From the NCBI RefSeq assembly GCF_949282365.1, contig NZ_CASDOY010000002.1, positions 58,638 through 122,637 on the forward strand: a stretch of DNA of 64,000 bases, read 5' to 3'. Shown here in pieces: positions 8,086 to 24,791 of this stretch. Under the pieces are notes generated by a model. It saw nothing but the letters and a program-made list of their open reading frames with translations, was not told where the DNA came from and did no database searches. Made by a program: the position numbers and the translations under genes. Positions within the stretch are counted from its first letter, which is position 1, and every line of letters begins with the position of its first letter. This DNA is from an uncultured Desulfovibrio sp. (GTDB lineage: Bacteria > Desulfobacterota > Desulfovibrionia > Desulfovibrionales > Desulfovibrionaceae).

Positions 8086-9501
8086 ATGAAGATTTGTCCC
8101 ATCATCCTGTGTGGCGGCGCGGGCACGCGCCTCTGGCCCCTTTCGCGGCGCAAGTATCCCAAGCAGTTCATGGACATGGGCGGCCATACCCTGTTCGAAG
8201 ACACCCTGCGGCGTCTTGCCGCCGTGCCCGGCCTTGCCGCGCCCGTGGTCATCTGCAACGAGGAGCAGCGCTTCCTGGCCGCCGCGGCCCTGCAGCGTCA
8301 GGGCATGGACGGCCGGATCCTGCTGGAGCCGGAACCGCGCAATACCGCCCCGGCCATCGCCGCTGCCGCTCTGGCCGTGACGGCCGCCTGTGACGTGGAG
8401 GACGGGGACCCGCTCCTCCTGGTGCTGCCCTCGGACCATGTGCTGGAAGATCTGCCCGTCTTTGCCGCGGCCGTGGCGCAGGCGGCGGAATGCGCCCGCG
8501 AGGGCGCCCTGGTCACCTTCGGGGTCACGCCGGACCATGCCGAAACGGGCTACGGCTATCTGGAAAAGGGCGAGGCCTTCGCGGCCGGTTTCAAGGTCAG
8601 CCGTTTCGTGGAAAAGCCCGGGCAGGCGGAGGCCGAAGCCATGCTGGCCAACGGCGGCTATTTCTGGAACAGCGGCATGTTCGTCTTCCGCGCCTCCCAG
8701 TATCTGGCCGAACTGGAGGCCCAGGCTCCGGCCATCATGGCCGCCGTGCGCACGGCCTGGGCCCGGCGGCGGGCCGATTACGATTTCATCCGCCTGCACC
8801 GCGAGGCCTTCGCCGCCTGTCCCGCGGATTCCGTGGATTATGCCCTGATGGAAAAAAGCGCCCATGTGGCCATGGTGCCGCTGCCCTGCCACTGGAGCGA
8901 TCTGGGCTCGTGGGAGGCCGTGTACGAGAACAGCGAGCGCGATGCCGAGGGCAATGCCTGCGTGGGCGACGTGCTGGCCCAGGACAGCCGGGGCTGTTAC
9001 CTCCATGCCGCCAGCCGTCTGGTGGCCACGCTGGGCGTGCGGGATCTGGTGGTGGTGGAGACCGGCGATGCCGTGCTGGTGGCGGACAGGAGCCGCAGCC
9101 AGGACGTCAAGGCCGTGGTGGCGCGGCTGGTGGCCGGGGAGCGGCGCGAGCAGGACATCCATCTGCGCGTCTACCGCCCCTGGGGCTGGTACGAGACCCT
9201 GGCCCTGGGCCAGCGCTTCCAGGTCAAGCGCATCCAGATCGATCCCGGCGCGGCCCTCTCGCTGCAGCGGCACCAGCACCGGGCCGAACACTGGGTGGTC
9301 ATCGCCGGGGAAGGCCTGGTGCGCGTGGGGGACGAAGAGATGCACCTGCATGTGGACGAATCCGTCTATATCCCGCAGAAGACCATGCACCGCCTGAGCA
9401 ATGTCTCCACGCAGCCGCTGGAGATCGTGGAGGTGCAGACCGGCGACTATCTGGGCGAGGACGATATCGAACGCTTTGAAGACAGCTACGGGCGGGACTA
9501 G
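8086..9501 (+). CDS. manC: Mannose-1-phosphate guanylyltransferase / mannose-6-phosphate isomerase (bifunctional)
   Basis: A 471-residue type II PMI/GMP enzyme making GDP-mannose for polysaccharide or LPS synthesis. The N-terminal nucleotidyltransferase begins with the pyrophosphorylase signature ILCGGAGTRLWPLSR (residues 6-20) and has the sugar-binding FVEKPG near 181. The C-terminal cupin isomerase domain (about 350-465) shows the metal-binding QRHQHRAEHWVVIAGEG. The length is typical of AlgA/ManC/CpsB proteins. The ribosome-binding site before the ATG is weak. It stands alone between two hairpins, so other polysaccharide genes must be elsewhere. Confidence 0.94.
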   Translation: MKICPIILCGGAGTRLWPLSRRKYPKQFMDMGGHTLFEDTLRRLAAVPGLAAPVVICNEEQRFLAAAALQRQGMDGRILLEPEPRNTAPAIAAAALAVTAACDVEDGDPLLLVLPSDHVLEDLPVFAAAVAQAAECAREGALVTFGVTPDHAETGYGYLEKGEAFAAGFKVSRFVEKPGQAEAEAMLANGGYFWNSGMFVFRASQYLAELEAQAPAIMAAVRTAWARRRADYDFIRLHREAFAACPADSVDYALMEKSAHVAMVPLPCHWSDLGSWEAVYENSERDAEGNACVGDVLAQDSRGCYLHAASRLVATLGVRDLVVVETGDAVLVADRSRSQDVKAVVARLVAGERREQDIHLRVYRPWGWYETLALGQRFQVKRIQIDPGAALSLQRHQHRAEHWVVIAGEGLVRVGDEEMHLHVDESVYIPQKTMHRLSNVSTQPLEIVEVQTGDYLGEDDIERFEDSYGRD

Positions 9502-9548
9502 CACCGCCTTCCTCCATGGAGCGCGCCCGGCGCTGCTCTTGTCCTTCT

Positions 9549-9580
9549 GGGGCCGCGGGAGAGATCCCGCGGCCCCTTTT
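9549..9580 (+). terminator. Rho-independent terminator of manC
   Basis: An 11-bp perfect GC stem (GGGGCCGCGGG with CCCGCGGCCCC) with a 6-base loop, followed by TTTT. Confidence 0.88.
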
Positions 9581-9892
9581 GCGTCCGCGGATCCCGGAGC
9601 CGGGCTGCGATGAAGATGCGCCAGCCCGGCGTCCGTGCCCTCTCCGGGCCTGCCGCCCATACGGCCGCAGACAGGGGACGGCGTTTCCTGCAAAGACGGC
9701 GGCACAGGCGGTGTCCTGCGGTCGCCTGCTGCGCGCCCCGGCATCCGGCAGCATGTCCGGGCGTGGCGGAGGAGGCCAGGGCCGGGCTCCCCCGTTAGGG
9801 AAGAAGGGCGAGCGGCAAGGCTGGCGGGGACGAAGGCCAGGATACCGCGCATGCCTCCGGCGATCCTTGCCCGCTGCGGCCGCTGGCAAACG
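9581..9892. other. Intergenic region between convergent manC and rpoC
   Basis: About 310 bases between two oppositely oriented terminators. I see no reading frame with a ribosome-binding site or recognisable protein, no RNA gene and no repeat. Confidence 0.55.
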
Positions 9893-9921
9893 AAAAGGGC
9901 GACCGCCGTGTGCGGTCGCCC
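9893..9921 (-). terminator. Rho-independent terminator of rpoBC
   Basis: On the minus strand a 10-bp stem (GGGCGACCGC with GCGGTCGCCC, loop 5) is followed by TTTT. It lies 34 bases past the rpoC stop. Confidence 0.88.
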
Positions 9922-9954
9922 TGATGCATGCTGAGAGCGTGCGGGGGAGCGGGC

Positions 9955-14124
<4,170 letters not shown>

Positions 14125-14238
14125 ATATCTACCTTGCTTGTCAAAAGCTCGTTACAGTCATTGTGGCGTACGGGTGACGCTCCGTCCCGGGGAGTGCCGC
14201 CGGGCATCGCACAGCAGGCGACGCCCGGCGCGGGCAAA

Positions 14239-18375
<4,137 letters not shown>

Positions 18376-19369
18376 GCGATACCTCAAGGTAGGTAGCGGT
18401 TGCGCTTCGGCTGCCGGCGCTGCACCGGGATGTCCGGTCGGCATCCTGCCCAGCAGACCTCTGTGGACAGACTGCCAAAACGCCAGTCATGCCGCGATCC
18501 GAAGCGTACGATCTATATCTCTCAGTGGGATCCGGTTTTCACGACGCGCAAAAAGGACAAACGACACTCCCCCGCCATCCGGCAGGGGCAAGGCCGCTTG
18601 TCTCTGAAAAAAGGCTAGGCGCGTCGGGTGCTGTTTACCAGAAAAACCAGATACTTCTCCCACAACAGTTTTGGAACGAAGAGAGATACCGCAAACGCAT
18701 GGTTTTTGCAACAACTTTTTCCGCAGCCGGAGCGTCCGCAGGAACGGACGCGGCCAGCGGACAGGGGGCCGGAAGACGGCGCGGGCGGTATCCGCCATGA
18801 CCGGGCCGCCGGGGCAGGGCGAAAAAAAGATCCCCTTCTTTTGTGTATGGAAAACGGCCGCACGTCAATGGAAAAAACGGGCCAGGGCAAAAGCGCCTGA
18901 GGACGCGGCGAACGGCCCGATGCGGGGGCAAGGAGATCGTGCCGTGCGGCCGGCGGGGGAAAGAAGCGCTGATGGCCGGCCCCGCTGCCGTCGCCGACAG
19001 GGACGGGCCTGACAGCACCGGGGCCGCCAGGCGGCGGAGACGACGGCCGCCGCTGGGAGCAGGAGACGATCCCGGACGAAGGGCAGGCAGGGAAGGGCCC
19101 CTTGTTGCCGGGCACGACTTTTCCCGGCAACGGCACGCGGAAAGGAAAGTCAACGGGGCGTCCGGCTGTCCTCAGCCCGCAGGGACGGCGCCGAGGGCGG
19201 AGACGACGGACGTCATGGAGCGGGAGGCCGCGCCGTCGGGCGACGGGGAAAGGCCGGGAAGGCGTCCCGCGCTGCACGGCATCATTCTTGCTCCGGGACT
19301 GGCAAGGGCGCACAGGCAGGGCAGCCCCGCTTCCGCCGGCAGGGATCCGGGCGGCGGAGAAAGGGCAAC
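18376..19369. other. Long non-coding gap between rplL and rpoB
   Basis: In most bacteria rplL and rpoB are separated by a few tens to about 300 bases; here it is about 1 kb. The proximal 300 bases are relatively AT-rich and hold a candidate rpoB promoter (18683-18711). On the minus strand there is also an 8-bp stem (CCCCTGCC with GGCGGGGG, around 18565-18590) followed by T-rich DNA, which could be a leader attenuator. The distal 600 bases are very GC-rich, and I see no supported gene in any frame. Confidence 0.5.
18683..18711 (-). promoter_or_regulatory. Candidate rpoB promoter
   Basis: On the minus strand TTGCAA (18706-18711) and TATCTC (18683-18688) are spaced by 17 bases, inside the AT-richer part of the gap. 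It would give a leader of about 300 bases before rpoB. The -10 match is imperfect. Confidence 0.3.
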
Positions 19370-19398
19370 AAAAAAAGGCGGGGTTCGCACCCCGCCTT
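19370..19398 (-). terminator. Rho-independent terminator after rplL
   Basis: On the minus strand a 10-bp stem (AAGGCGGGGT with ACCCCGCCTT, loop 4) is followed by a run of seven T. It starts about 23 bases past the rplL stop. It is a full-strength terminator, so rpoBC must have its own promoter or depend on read-through. Confidence 0.88.
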
Positions 19399-19421
19399 CA
19401 CAACGATCGGAAAAACCGAAC

Positions 19422-19808
19422 TTACTTCACTTCGACGACAGCGCCGGCTTCGGTCAGCTGCTTCTTGGCTTCTTCGGCTTCTTCCTTGCTCACGCCTTCC
19501 TTCAGGGTGGAGGGGCAGCCGTCGACCTTTTCCTTGGCTTCCTTCAGGCCCAGGCTGGTCAGGGCGCGCACGACCTTGATGACGCCGATCTTGTTGGCGC
19601 CGGCTTCCTTCAGGATGACGTCGAATTCGGTCTTTTCTTCGGCAGCGGCAGCGGCGCCACCGTCAGCGGGGGCGGCCATCACCATGGCAGCGGCGGGGGC
19701 GGCGGCGGACACGCCGAACTTTTCTTCCAGTTCCTTGATGAATTCGGACAGTTCGAGGACGGTCATGTTGGAGATGAACTCAACAACCTGTTCTTTGGTC
19801 ACGGACAT
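19422..19808 (-). CDS. rplL: Ribosomal protein L7/L12 (bL12)
   Basis: The multi-copy acidic stalk protein of the 50S subunit that recruits translational GTPases. It is 128 residues. The N-terminal dimerisation helices (about 1-35) are followed by an Ala/Gly-rich hinge (about 36-56). The globular C-terminal domain contains the factor-binding helix IGVIKVVRALTSLGLKEAK near 72-90. TAGGAG lies upstream of the ATG. rplJ lies just upstream, and a strong terminator follows. Confidence 0.97.
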   Translation of the reverse strand: MSVTKEQVVEFISNMTVLELSEFIKELEEKFGVSAAAPAAAMVMAAPADGGAAAAAEEKTEFDVILKEAGANKIGVIKVVRALTSLGLKEAKEKVDGCPSTLKEGVSKEEAEEAKKQLTEAGAVVEVK

Positions 19809-19868
19809 GGTAAACTCCTAGCTCTTTGGCTGAAATTTGGTTGATTGCTTTTTTCTGCTGCGAGGGCC

Positions 19869-20393
19869 CTAAGCGGCCTCGCCCTTTTTTTCTTCAATGG
19901 CCTTGAGCGCATAGAGCAGGCCGCGAAGAACGTTGGCGAACAGCGAAACAAAATTGGTGGGCACGGCGTTCATGGTGCCGAGCAGCTGGCCAAGGAGCTG
20001 TTCCTTGGACGGCAGCTTGGCCAGGGCTTCGACCTGTTCGGCAGACATTTCCTTGCCTTCCAGGCTGCCGCAGCGCAGCTGGAACAGCTTGCTCTGCTTG
20101 GCGAAATCACTCAACGCCTTGGCCACCGCCACGGGGTCGTCGAAACCAAGGGCAATGGCGCTGTTGTCATGGAACTTGTCCTTGACGACGTCATGCGTGC
20201 CACCGGTAAAAGCGATACGGGCCAACGTGTTCTTGACGACGTAGAATTCGCCGCCAGCCTTGCGCAGGTTCACACGGAGGTTCGTCAGCTCTTCCACCGT
20301 CATGCCCTTGAACTCGGTCAGCACCGCAAAGGAAGCGCGCTCAGCATTGGCTTTGATCGCTTCGATGACGGCTGCTTTTTCAGACCTGGTCAC
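19869..20393 (-). CDS. rplJ: Ribosomal protein L10 (uL10)
   Basis: Base of the L7/L12 stalk; it binds 23S rRNA and carries L7/L12 dimers on its C-terminal helix. The product is 174 residues, a normal length. It begins with the family segment TRSEKAAVIEAIKANAERASF and contains FKGMTVEELTNLRVNLRKAGGEF near 25-47. The start is a GTG at 20393 preceded by GAGAGG; a longer in-frame start would translate the regulatory leader, so I reject it. The L10 leader upstream indicates autoregulation by L10-L7/L12. Confidence 0.96.
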   Translation of the reverse strand: MTRSEKAAVIEAIKANAERASFAVLTEFKGMTVEELTNLRVNLRKAGGEFYVVKNTLARIAFTGGTHDVVKDKFHDNSAIALGFDDPVAVAKALSDFAKQSKLFQLRCGSLEGKEMSAEQVEALAKLPSKEQLLGQLLGTMNAVPTNFVSLFANVLRGLLYALKAIEEKKGEAA

Positions 20394-20439
20394 GTGATAC
20401 CTCTCACGTTCGGGGTTGCCGGGTGGAATGCCGAGCCAA

Positions 20440-20505
20440 AGATAAGTCTGGACAGGATGATTAAGGGCCCTGCGGTCCGCCTGCCGTCTTCGACTCGAAT
20501 TCCCT
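20440..20505 (-). promoter_or_regulatory. L10 leader (ribosomal protein L10-L12 autoregulatory RNA)
   Basis: Upstream of rplJ the minus strand reads AAGACGGCAGGCGG, then CTTAATCATCCTGTCC. The conserved GCAGG and CCTG(C/T)C strands with the intervening UUAAU resemble the L10 leader RNA family, in which L10-(L12)4 binds a kink-turn and represses translation. The fold was judged by eye and the edges are approximate. Confidence 0.65.
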
Positions 20506-20528
20506 TGCCTTAGCCAGTAAATATAAAT

Positions 20529-20557
20529 GCGGGGATTGCTATTACTGCAATCCCCGC
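20529..20557 (-). terminator. 11-bp hairpin between rplA and rplJ
   Basis: A perfect GCGGGGATTGC/GCAATCCCCGC stem with a 7-base loop, followed on the minus strand by the AT-rich ATTTATATTTA. It could partly terminate rplKA transcripts. It overlaps a TTGACA (20562-20567) that may belong to an rplJL promoter. Confidence 0.5.
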
Positions 20558-20580
20558 ACGATGTCAACTAAAAATCAGGC

Positions 20581-21288
20581 TTAGCCTTCCAGGAATTTTT
20601 TCACCTGGGACATGTCGATCTTGAAGCCGGGGCCCATGGTGGTGGACACAGCCATGGAGAGCATGTAGGTGCCCTTGGCGCCGGAGGGCTTCAGACGATT
20701 CACGGTTTCCAGCAGGGCCTTGAGGTTACCCAGGATCTTTTCGGGACCGAAGGAAACCTTGCCCAGAGGAGCGTGCAGAACACCAGCCTTGTCGACCTTG
20801 AAGTCCACGCGACCGGCCTTCAGTTCGTTGACGGCCTTGGTCACGTCGAAGGTCACGGAACCGGTCTTGGCGTTGGGCATCAGGCCGCGGGGGCCGAGCA
20901 GACGGCCGATCTGGCCCACCAGGGCCATGACGTCAGGGGTGGCCACGGCGGCGTCGAAGTCCAGCCAGCCTTCCTTGATCTTGGCCACCAGGTCTTCAGC
21001 GCCCACGAAGTCGGCGCCGGCGGCGGTGGCTTCGGCCTGCTTTTCACCCTTGCAGAACACGGCCACGCGGACGGTCTTGCCCAGGCCGTGAGGCAGGGTC
21101 ACGGCGCCGCGCACCATCTGGTCGGAGTACTTGGGGTCAACACCCAGGCGGATGGCCACGTCGACGGTTTCGTCGAACTTGGCGAAAGAGGCGCCCAGGG
21201 ATTTGCTCACAGCGTCTTCAACGCTCAGGCGTTCCTGCAGGTTCACGCCTTCGAGAGCTTTGCGAAAATTTTTGCCATGCTTGGGCAT
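20581..21288 (-). CDS. rplA: Ribosomal protein L1 (uL1)
   Basis: Part of the mobile L1 stalk next to the E site; in many bacteria it also represses its own operon. It has 235 residues. Family segments are visible: MPKHGKNFRKA at the N-terminus, GAVTLPHGLGKTVRVAVF near 66-83 and GRLLGPRGLMPNAKTGSVT near 126-144. The ATG at 21288 has AAGGA seven bases upstream; an upstream in-frame start lacks a ribosome-binding site. rplK lies 110 bases upstream. Confidence 0.97.
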   Translation of the reverse strand: MPKHGKNFRKALEGVNLQERLSVEDAVSKSLGASFAKFDETVDVAIRLGVDPKYSDQMVRGAVTLPHGLGKTVRVAVFCKGEKQAEATAAGADFVGAEDLVAKIKEGWLDFDAAVATPDVMALVGQIGRLLGPRGLMPNAKTGSVTFDVTKAVNELKAGRVDFKVDKAGVLHAPLGKVSFGPEKILGNLKALLETVNRLKPSGAKGTYMLSMAVSTTMGPGFKIDMSQVKKFLEG

Positions 21289-21398
21289 GTTTGTATCCTT
21301 TCGTTTTATCTCCTGCCACACACGGACTTGCGCCGTGCCTGGCAGTACAATTGATCAACGAGGGGCAGCCAGGCTGCCGTCATCCGGTAAACCGGTCC

Positions 21399-21821
21399 CT
21401 ACTTGATTTCGATGCCCATGCTGCGGGCGGTGCCGGCGATGGACTTCACCGCGGATTCCAGGGTGGCGGCGTTGAGGTCGGGCAGCTTCAGCTTGGCGAT
21501 CTCTTCCACCTGGGCCATGGTCAGGCTGCCCACCTTGTTGCGGTTGGGTTCGCCGGAGCCCTTTTCGATCTTGGCGGCCTTCATGATCAGCACCGCGGCC
21601 GGGGGGGTCTTGGTGACGAAGGTGAAGGAGCGGTCAGCGTAGACCGTGATGACCACGGGGATGATCATGCCCTTCTGGTCCTGGGTACGGGCATTGAATT
21701 CCTTGCAGAAGCCCATGATGTTCAGGCCATGCTGACCCAGGGCGGGGCCCACCGGCGGGGAGGGGTTGGCGGCGCCGGCCGGGATCTGCAGTTTGATTTT
21801 GGCAACTTCTTTTTTGGCCAT
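21399..21821 (-). CDS. rplK: Ribosomal protein L11 (uL11)
   Basis: Binds the GTPase-associated centre of 23S rRNA and is required for RelA activation. It is 140 residues. The N-terminal domain holds the proline-rich PAGAANPSPPVGPALGQHG stretch (about 14-32), the thiostrepton-contact region. The C-terminal rRNA-binding domain ends in SMGIEIK. AAGGAT lies upstream of the ATG. It follows nusG by about 50 bases in the same orientation. Confidence 0.97.
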   Translation of the reverse strand: MAKKEVAKIKLQIPAGAANPSPPVGPALGQHGLNIMGFCKEFNARTQDQKGMIIPVVITVYADRSFTFVTKTPPAAVLIMKAAKIEKGSGEPNRNKVGSLTMAQVEEIAKLKLPDLNAATLESAVKSIAGTARSMGIEIK

Positions 21822-21871
21822 GATGTTCTATCCTTATGACTGGAACAGCGCCCTGCGGCGCTGCTCCGATG

Positions 21872-22447
21872 CTAGCCCTTGGAAACCTGCACGAAATCCA
21901 GTTCCACCGGGGTCTGTCTGCCGAAGATGGAAACGGACACGCGCAGCTTGCCCTTTTCGTAGTTGACATCGTCCACGACGCCATTGAAACCCTCGAAGGG
22001 ACCCTCGATAACCCGTACGTCGTCGCCGCGTTCAAAGTTGAACTTGGGCCGGGGGGTTTCCTGGCGACTTTCCATCAGCGAGAGGATGCGCGTGGCGTCG
22101 CTTTCGCTCATGGGCGTGGGGCGGTTCTTCCCCCCCACAAAACCGGTGACCTTGGGGATGGACTGCACCAGATGGCAGGAAAGATCCGTCATGATCATGC
22201 GGATCATCACATAGCCGGGGTAGAATTTGCGGGTGCTGGTACGAGGCTGCGAACCATTCTTGGAAGGTTCGATCACCTTTTCGGTCGGCACGACCACTTC
22301 CTGGATAAGGCCGTTGTCCTCGCCGGAGTCCATCATCGCCTTGATGGTCTTCTGCACGCGCTGCTCGAAACCAGAGTAGGTGTGCACGATGTACCAGCGA
22401 GACTTCTTTCCCAGTTCGGAGTTCTCGTCGATAACGGGAGTGTTCAT
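21872..22447 (-). CDS. nusG: Transcription termination/antitermination factor NusG
   Basis: Binds RNA polymerase and couples it to Rho or to the ribosome. It has 191 residues. The NGN domain begins with KKSRWYIVHTYSGFEQRVQ near residues 14-32 and includes FYPGYVMIRMIM near 75-86. The C-terminal KOW domain has GDDVRVIEGPFEGFNGVVDDV near 140-160. The ATG at 22447 follows AAGG. It lies downstream of secE, the standard secE-nusG-rplK order. Confidence 0.97.
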   Translation of the reverse strand: MNTPVIDENSELGKKSRWYIVHTYSGFEQRVQKTIKAMMDSGEDNGLIQEVVVPTEKVIEPSKNGSQPRTSTRKFYPGYVMIRMIMTDLSCHLVQSIPKVTGFVGGKNRPTPMSESDATRILSLMESRQETPRPKFNFERGDDVRVIEGPFEGFNGVVDDVNYEKGKLRVSVSIFGRQTPVELDFVQVSKG

Positions 22448-22455
22448 ATGAGCCT

Positions 22456-22692
22456 TCAGGAGAGGATGGACTTGATGATGGCCGAAAGCCCCAGATCCAC
22501 GAGGCCAAGCACGATCGCCATGACGGCAACAAAGCCCAGAACCGCGAACGTCGCTTTGCGCGTTTCCTTGAGCGTGGGCCACGTAACCTTACGCAGTTCG
22601 CCGCGAGAATCTTCGATGTAGCGTCCCAGGCGGGAAATGGGGTTGGGGGTCTGTTCGGTCTTGGAGTCGGCTTGCGCGGATTTCTTTGCCAT
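22456..22692 (-). CDS. secE: Preprotein translocase subunit SecE
   Basis: A small essential subunit clamping SecY in the inner membrane, 78 residues from the ATG. A hydrophilic N-terminus is followed by the conserved amphipathic segment RGELRKVTWPTLKETRKAT near 34-52 and a single membrane helix to the C-terminus. This is the minimal one-helix form found in most bacteria. An alternative GTG four codons upstream (22704) is also possible. nusG follows after 8 bases; tRNA-Trp precedes it. Confidence 0.95.
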   Translation of the reverse strand: MAKKSAQADSKTEQTPNPISRLGRYIEDSRGELRKVTWPTLKETRKATFAVLGFVAVMAIVLGLVDLGLSAIIKSILS

Positions 22693-22715
22693 GGTGCTTC
22701 CCACAAGATAAAAAA

Positions 22716-22792
22716 TGGCAGGGCAGGAGGGATTCGAACCCCCAACTTGCGGTTTTGGAGACCGCCGCTCTAGCCGTTAGAGCTACTGCCCT
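22716..22792 (-). tRNA. tRNA-Trp (anticodon CCA)
   Basis: A 77-base cloverleaf with encoded CCA. The acceptor is AGGGCAG/CTGCCCT with discriminator G, and the anticodon loop is CTCCAAA. It lies between rpmG and secE, its standard location in this cluster. Confidence 0.97.
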
Positions 22793-22801
22793 GCGTACCG
22801 T

Positions 22802-22826
22802 CCGGGGGGAGGGGTGCTCCCCCCGG
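22802..22826. terminator. GC hairpin between rpmG and tRNA-Trp
   Basis: A 9-bp stem (CCGGGGGGA with TCCCCCCGG) with a 7-base loop and no T-run. It more likely marks an RNA-processing or stability structure between mRNA and tRNA than a terminator. Confidence 0.4.
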
Positions 22827-22837
22827 CGGAAGTATTG

Positions 22838-22987
22838 TTACCTGGTTTCTCTGTGAAGCGTGTGCTTCTTGTCCCAGGGACAATATTTTTTCATTTCCAG
22901 ACGCCCGGTGGTGTTCTTCTTGTTCTTCCGGGTGCTGTAGTTGCGACGCTTGCACTCAGTGCAGGCAAGGATGATGTTCACTCTCAT
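22838..22987 (-). CDS. rpmG: Ribosomal protein L33 (bL33)
   Basis: A small 50S protein of 49 residues starting MRVNIILACTECKRRNY. It ends with KYCPWDKKHTLHRETR. It has one CxxC (C10, C13) and a lone cysteine in the second zinc-site position, CPWD, where zinc-binding forms have CxxC. The second pair is therefore incomplete. The start lies four bases after the tuf stop, so tuf and rpmG are one transcript. tRNA-Trp follows. Confidence 0.95.
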   Translation of the reverse strand: MRVNIILACTECKRRNYSTRKNKKNTTGRLEMKKYCPWDKKHTLHRETR

Positions 22988-22991
22988 GGTA

Positions 22992-24185
22992 CTACTCGAT
23001 GATTTCGGTCACCACGCCGGAGCCCACGGTACGGCCGCCTTCACGGATGGCGAAGCGCAGACCGGCTTCCATGGCGATGGGGGCGATCAGTTCCACCAGG
23101 AACTGGCTGTTATCGCCGGGCATGACCATTTCCACGCCTTCGGGCAGGTTGATCACGCCGGTGATGTCAGTGGTGCGGAAGTAGAACTGAGGACGATAGC
23201 CGGAGAAGAACGGGGTGTGACGGCCACCTTCTTCCTTGGACAGGACGTACACTTCAGCCTTGAACTTCTTGTGGGGCGTGATGGACTTGGGAGCAGCGAG
23301 CACCTGGCCGCGTTCCACTTCGTCACGCTTGGTGCCGCGCAGCAGCACGCCGATGTTGTCGCCGGCTTCGCCCTGGTCCAGCAGCTTGCGGAACATTTCC
23401 ACGCCGGTGCAGGTGGTCTGGGCGGTGGGCTTGATACCCACGATTTCCACCACGTCGCCGACCTTGATCACGCCGCGTTCCACACGACCGGTGACCACGG
23501 TACCGCGGCCGGAGATGGAGAACACGTCTTCGATGGGCATCAGGAAGGGCTTGTCGATGTCGCGTTCGGGATCGGGGATGAAGTCGTCGCAGGCCTGCAG
23601 CAGGTCGATGATGCACTTGGCTTCAGGAGCGTCGGGGCTGTCGCATTCCAGGGCCTTCAGGGCGGAACCGCGGATGACGGGCACGTCGTCGCCGGGGAAG
23701 TCGTAGGAAGACAGCAGTTCGCGCACTTCCAGTTCCACCAGTTCCAGCAGTTCTTCGTCGTCCACCAGGTCGCACTTGTTCAGGAAGACGACCAGCTGGG
23801 GCACGCCGACCTGACGGGCGAGCAGGATGTGCTCACGGGTCTGGGGCATGGGACCGTCGGTGGCGGCCACCACCAGGATACCGCCGTCCATCTGGGCGGC
23901 GCCGGTGATCATGTTCTTGATGTAGTCGGCGTGGCCGGGGCAGTCCACATGAGCGTAGTGACGCTTTTCGGTTTCATATTCCACATGGGCGGTGGCGATG
24001 GTGATGCCGCGTTCCTTTTCTTCGGGAGCCTTGTCGATCTCGTCGTAAGAAACGAAGCTGCCTTCGCCCTTCAGACCGGCGATCTTGGTGATGGCGGCGG
24101 TCAGAGTGGTCTTACCATGGTCGATGTGGCCGATGGTACCGATGTTGACATGGGGCTTTTTGCGTTCGTATTTTTCCTTGCCCAT
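22992..24185 (-). CDS. tuf: Translation elongation factor Tu
   Basis: The GTPase delivering aminoacyl-tRNA to the ribosome, 397 residues. G1 is GHIDHGKT (about 19-26), switch I is RGITIATAHVEYET, G3 is DCPGHAD (about 82-88) with the catalytic histidine intact, and G4 is NKCD (about 137-140). Domains 2 and 3 are complete through VTEIIE. Only one tuf copy lies in this window; deltaproteobacteria may have a second near fusA/rpsJ. It is co-transcribed with the upstream tRNA-Tyr and tRNA-Gly and the downstream rpmG. Confidence 0.98.
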   Translation of the reverse strand: MGKEKYERKKPHVNIGTIGHIDHGKTTLTAAITKIAGLKGEGSFVSYDEIDKAPEEKERGITIATAHVEYETEKRHYAHVDCPGHADYIKNMITGAAQMDGGILVVAATDGPMPQTREHILLARQVGVPQLVVFLNKCDLVDDEELLELVELEVRELLSSYDFPGDDVPVIRGSALKALECDSPDAPEAKCIIDLLQACDDFIPDPERDIDKPFLMPIEDVFSISGRGTVVTGRVERGVIKVGDVVEIVGIKPTAQTTCTGVEMFRKLLDQGEAGDNIGVLLRGTKRDEVERGQVLAAPKSITPHKKFKAEVYVLSKEEGGRHTPFFSGYRPQFYFRTTDITGVINLPEGVEMVMPGDNSQFLVELIAPIAMEAGLRFAIREGGRTVGSGVVTEIIE

Positions 24186-24357
24186 TGTACGTCTCCCTGA
24201 GGATAAAATTTGTTGCGGTTACTGTACTTTCAACCTTGAGCACGGTTTCGAACGCCTGCTCCCGGTTTCTTGCCACTGCCCGCATAAGTCCCTGTGTTTT
24301 TGCCCAGGGAACGTGCTTTGACAGGAAAAGGATGACGAGAGGGGAAAAATGCAGGAA

Positions 24358-24433
24358 TGGAGCGGGAAACGGGATTCGAACCCGCAACCCTCAGCTTGGA
24401 AGGCTGATGCTCTAGCCGTTGAGCTATTCCCGC
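24358..24433 (-). tRNA. tRNA-Gly (anticodon TCC)
   Basis: A 76-base cloverleaf with encoded CCA and anticodon loop CTTCCAA. With the GCC and CCC genes at 3.5-4.2 kb it completes the glycine set. It is part of the tRNA-Tyr-Gly-tuf unit. Confidence 0.97.
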
Positions 24434-24575
24434 ACTTTCGAGGCGCGTTGTTGCAGGCCAGCCTTGCTGACCCCCGGGCATCGGCATGCCCGGTACTGCA
24501 CCGTAGTTCCCGACAGTCAACCTGTCTCCTACAGCCAAGGCAGTTGTTAGCATGTGCCGCACTTCTTTGCAGAAG

Positions 24576-24661
24576 TGGTGGAGGGGGGTGGATTTGAACC
24601 ACCGAAGTCTTACGACGACAGATTTACAGTCTGTTCCCTTTGGCCACTCGGGAACCCCTCC
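24576..24661 (-). tRNA. tRNA-Tyr (anticodon GTA)
   Basis: An 86-base class II tRNA with a long variable arm and encoded CCA. The acceptor is GGAGGGG/CCCCTCC and the anticodon loop is CTGTAAA. It is the first gene of the tRNA-tuf unit. Confidence 0.97.
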
Positions 24662-24791
24662 ACTCTGAGTTGCAAGCGATGTGGGCTTGCAAGATTTTCA
24701 GTCTGGCGTGGGCTTGTCCGGCGTATCTTCCGGTGCCCTGCTGCCCCGTCCGGCTTGCGCTTTCGTGAGGCATTCGTCAGCAGCAAGGTTG

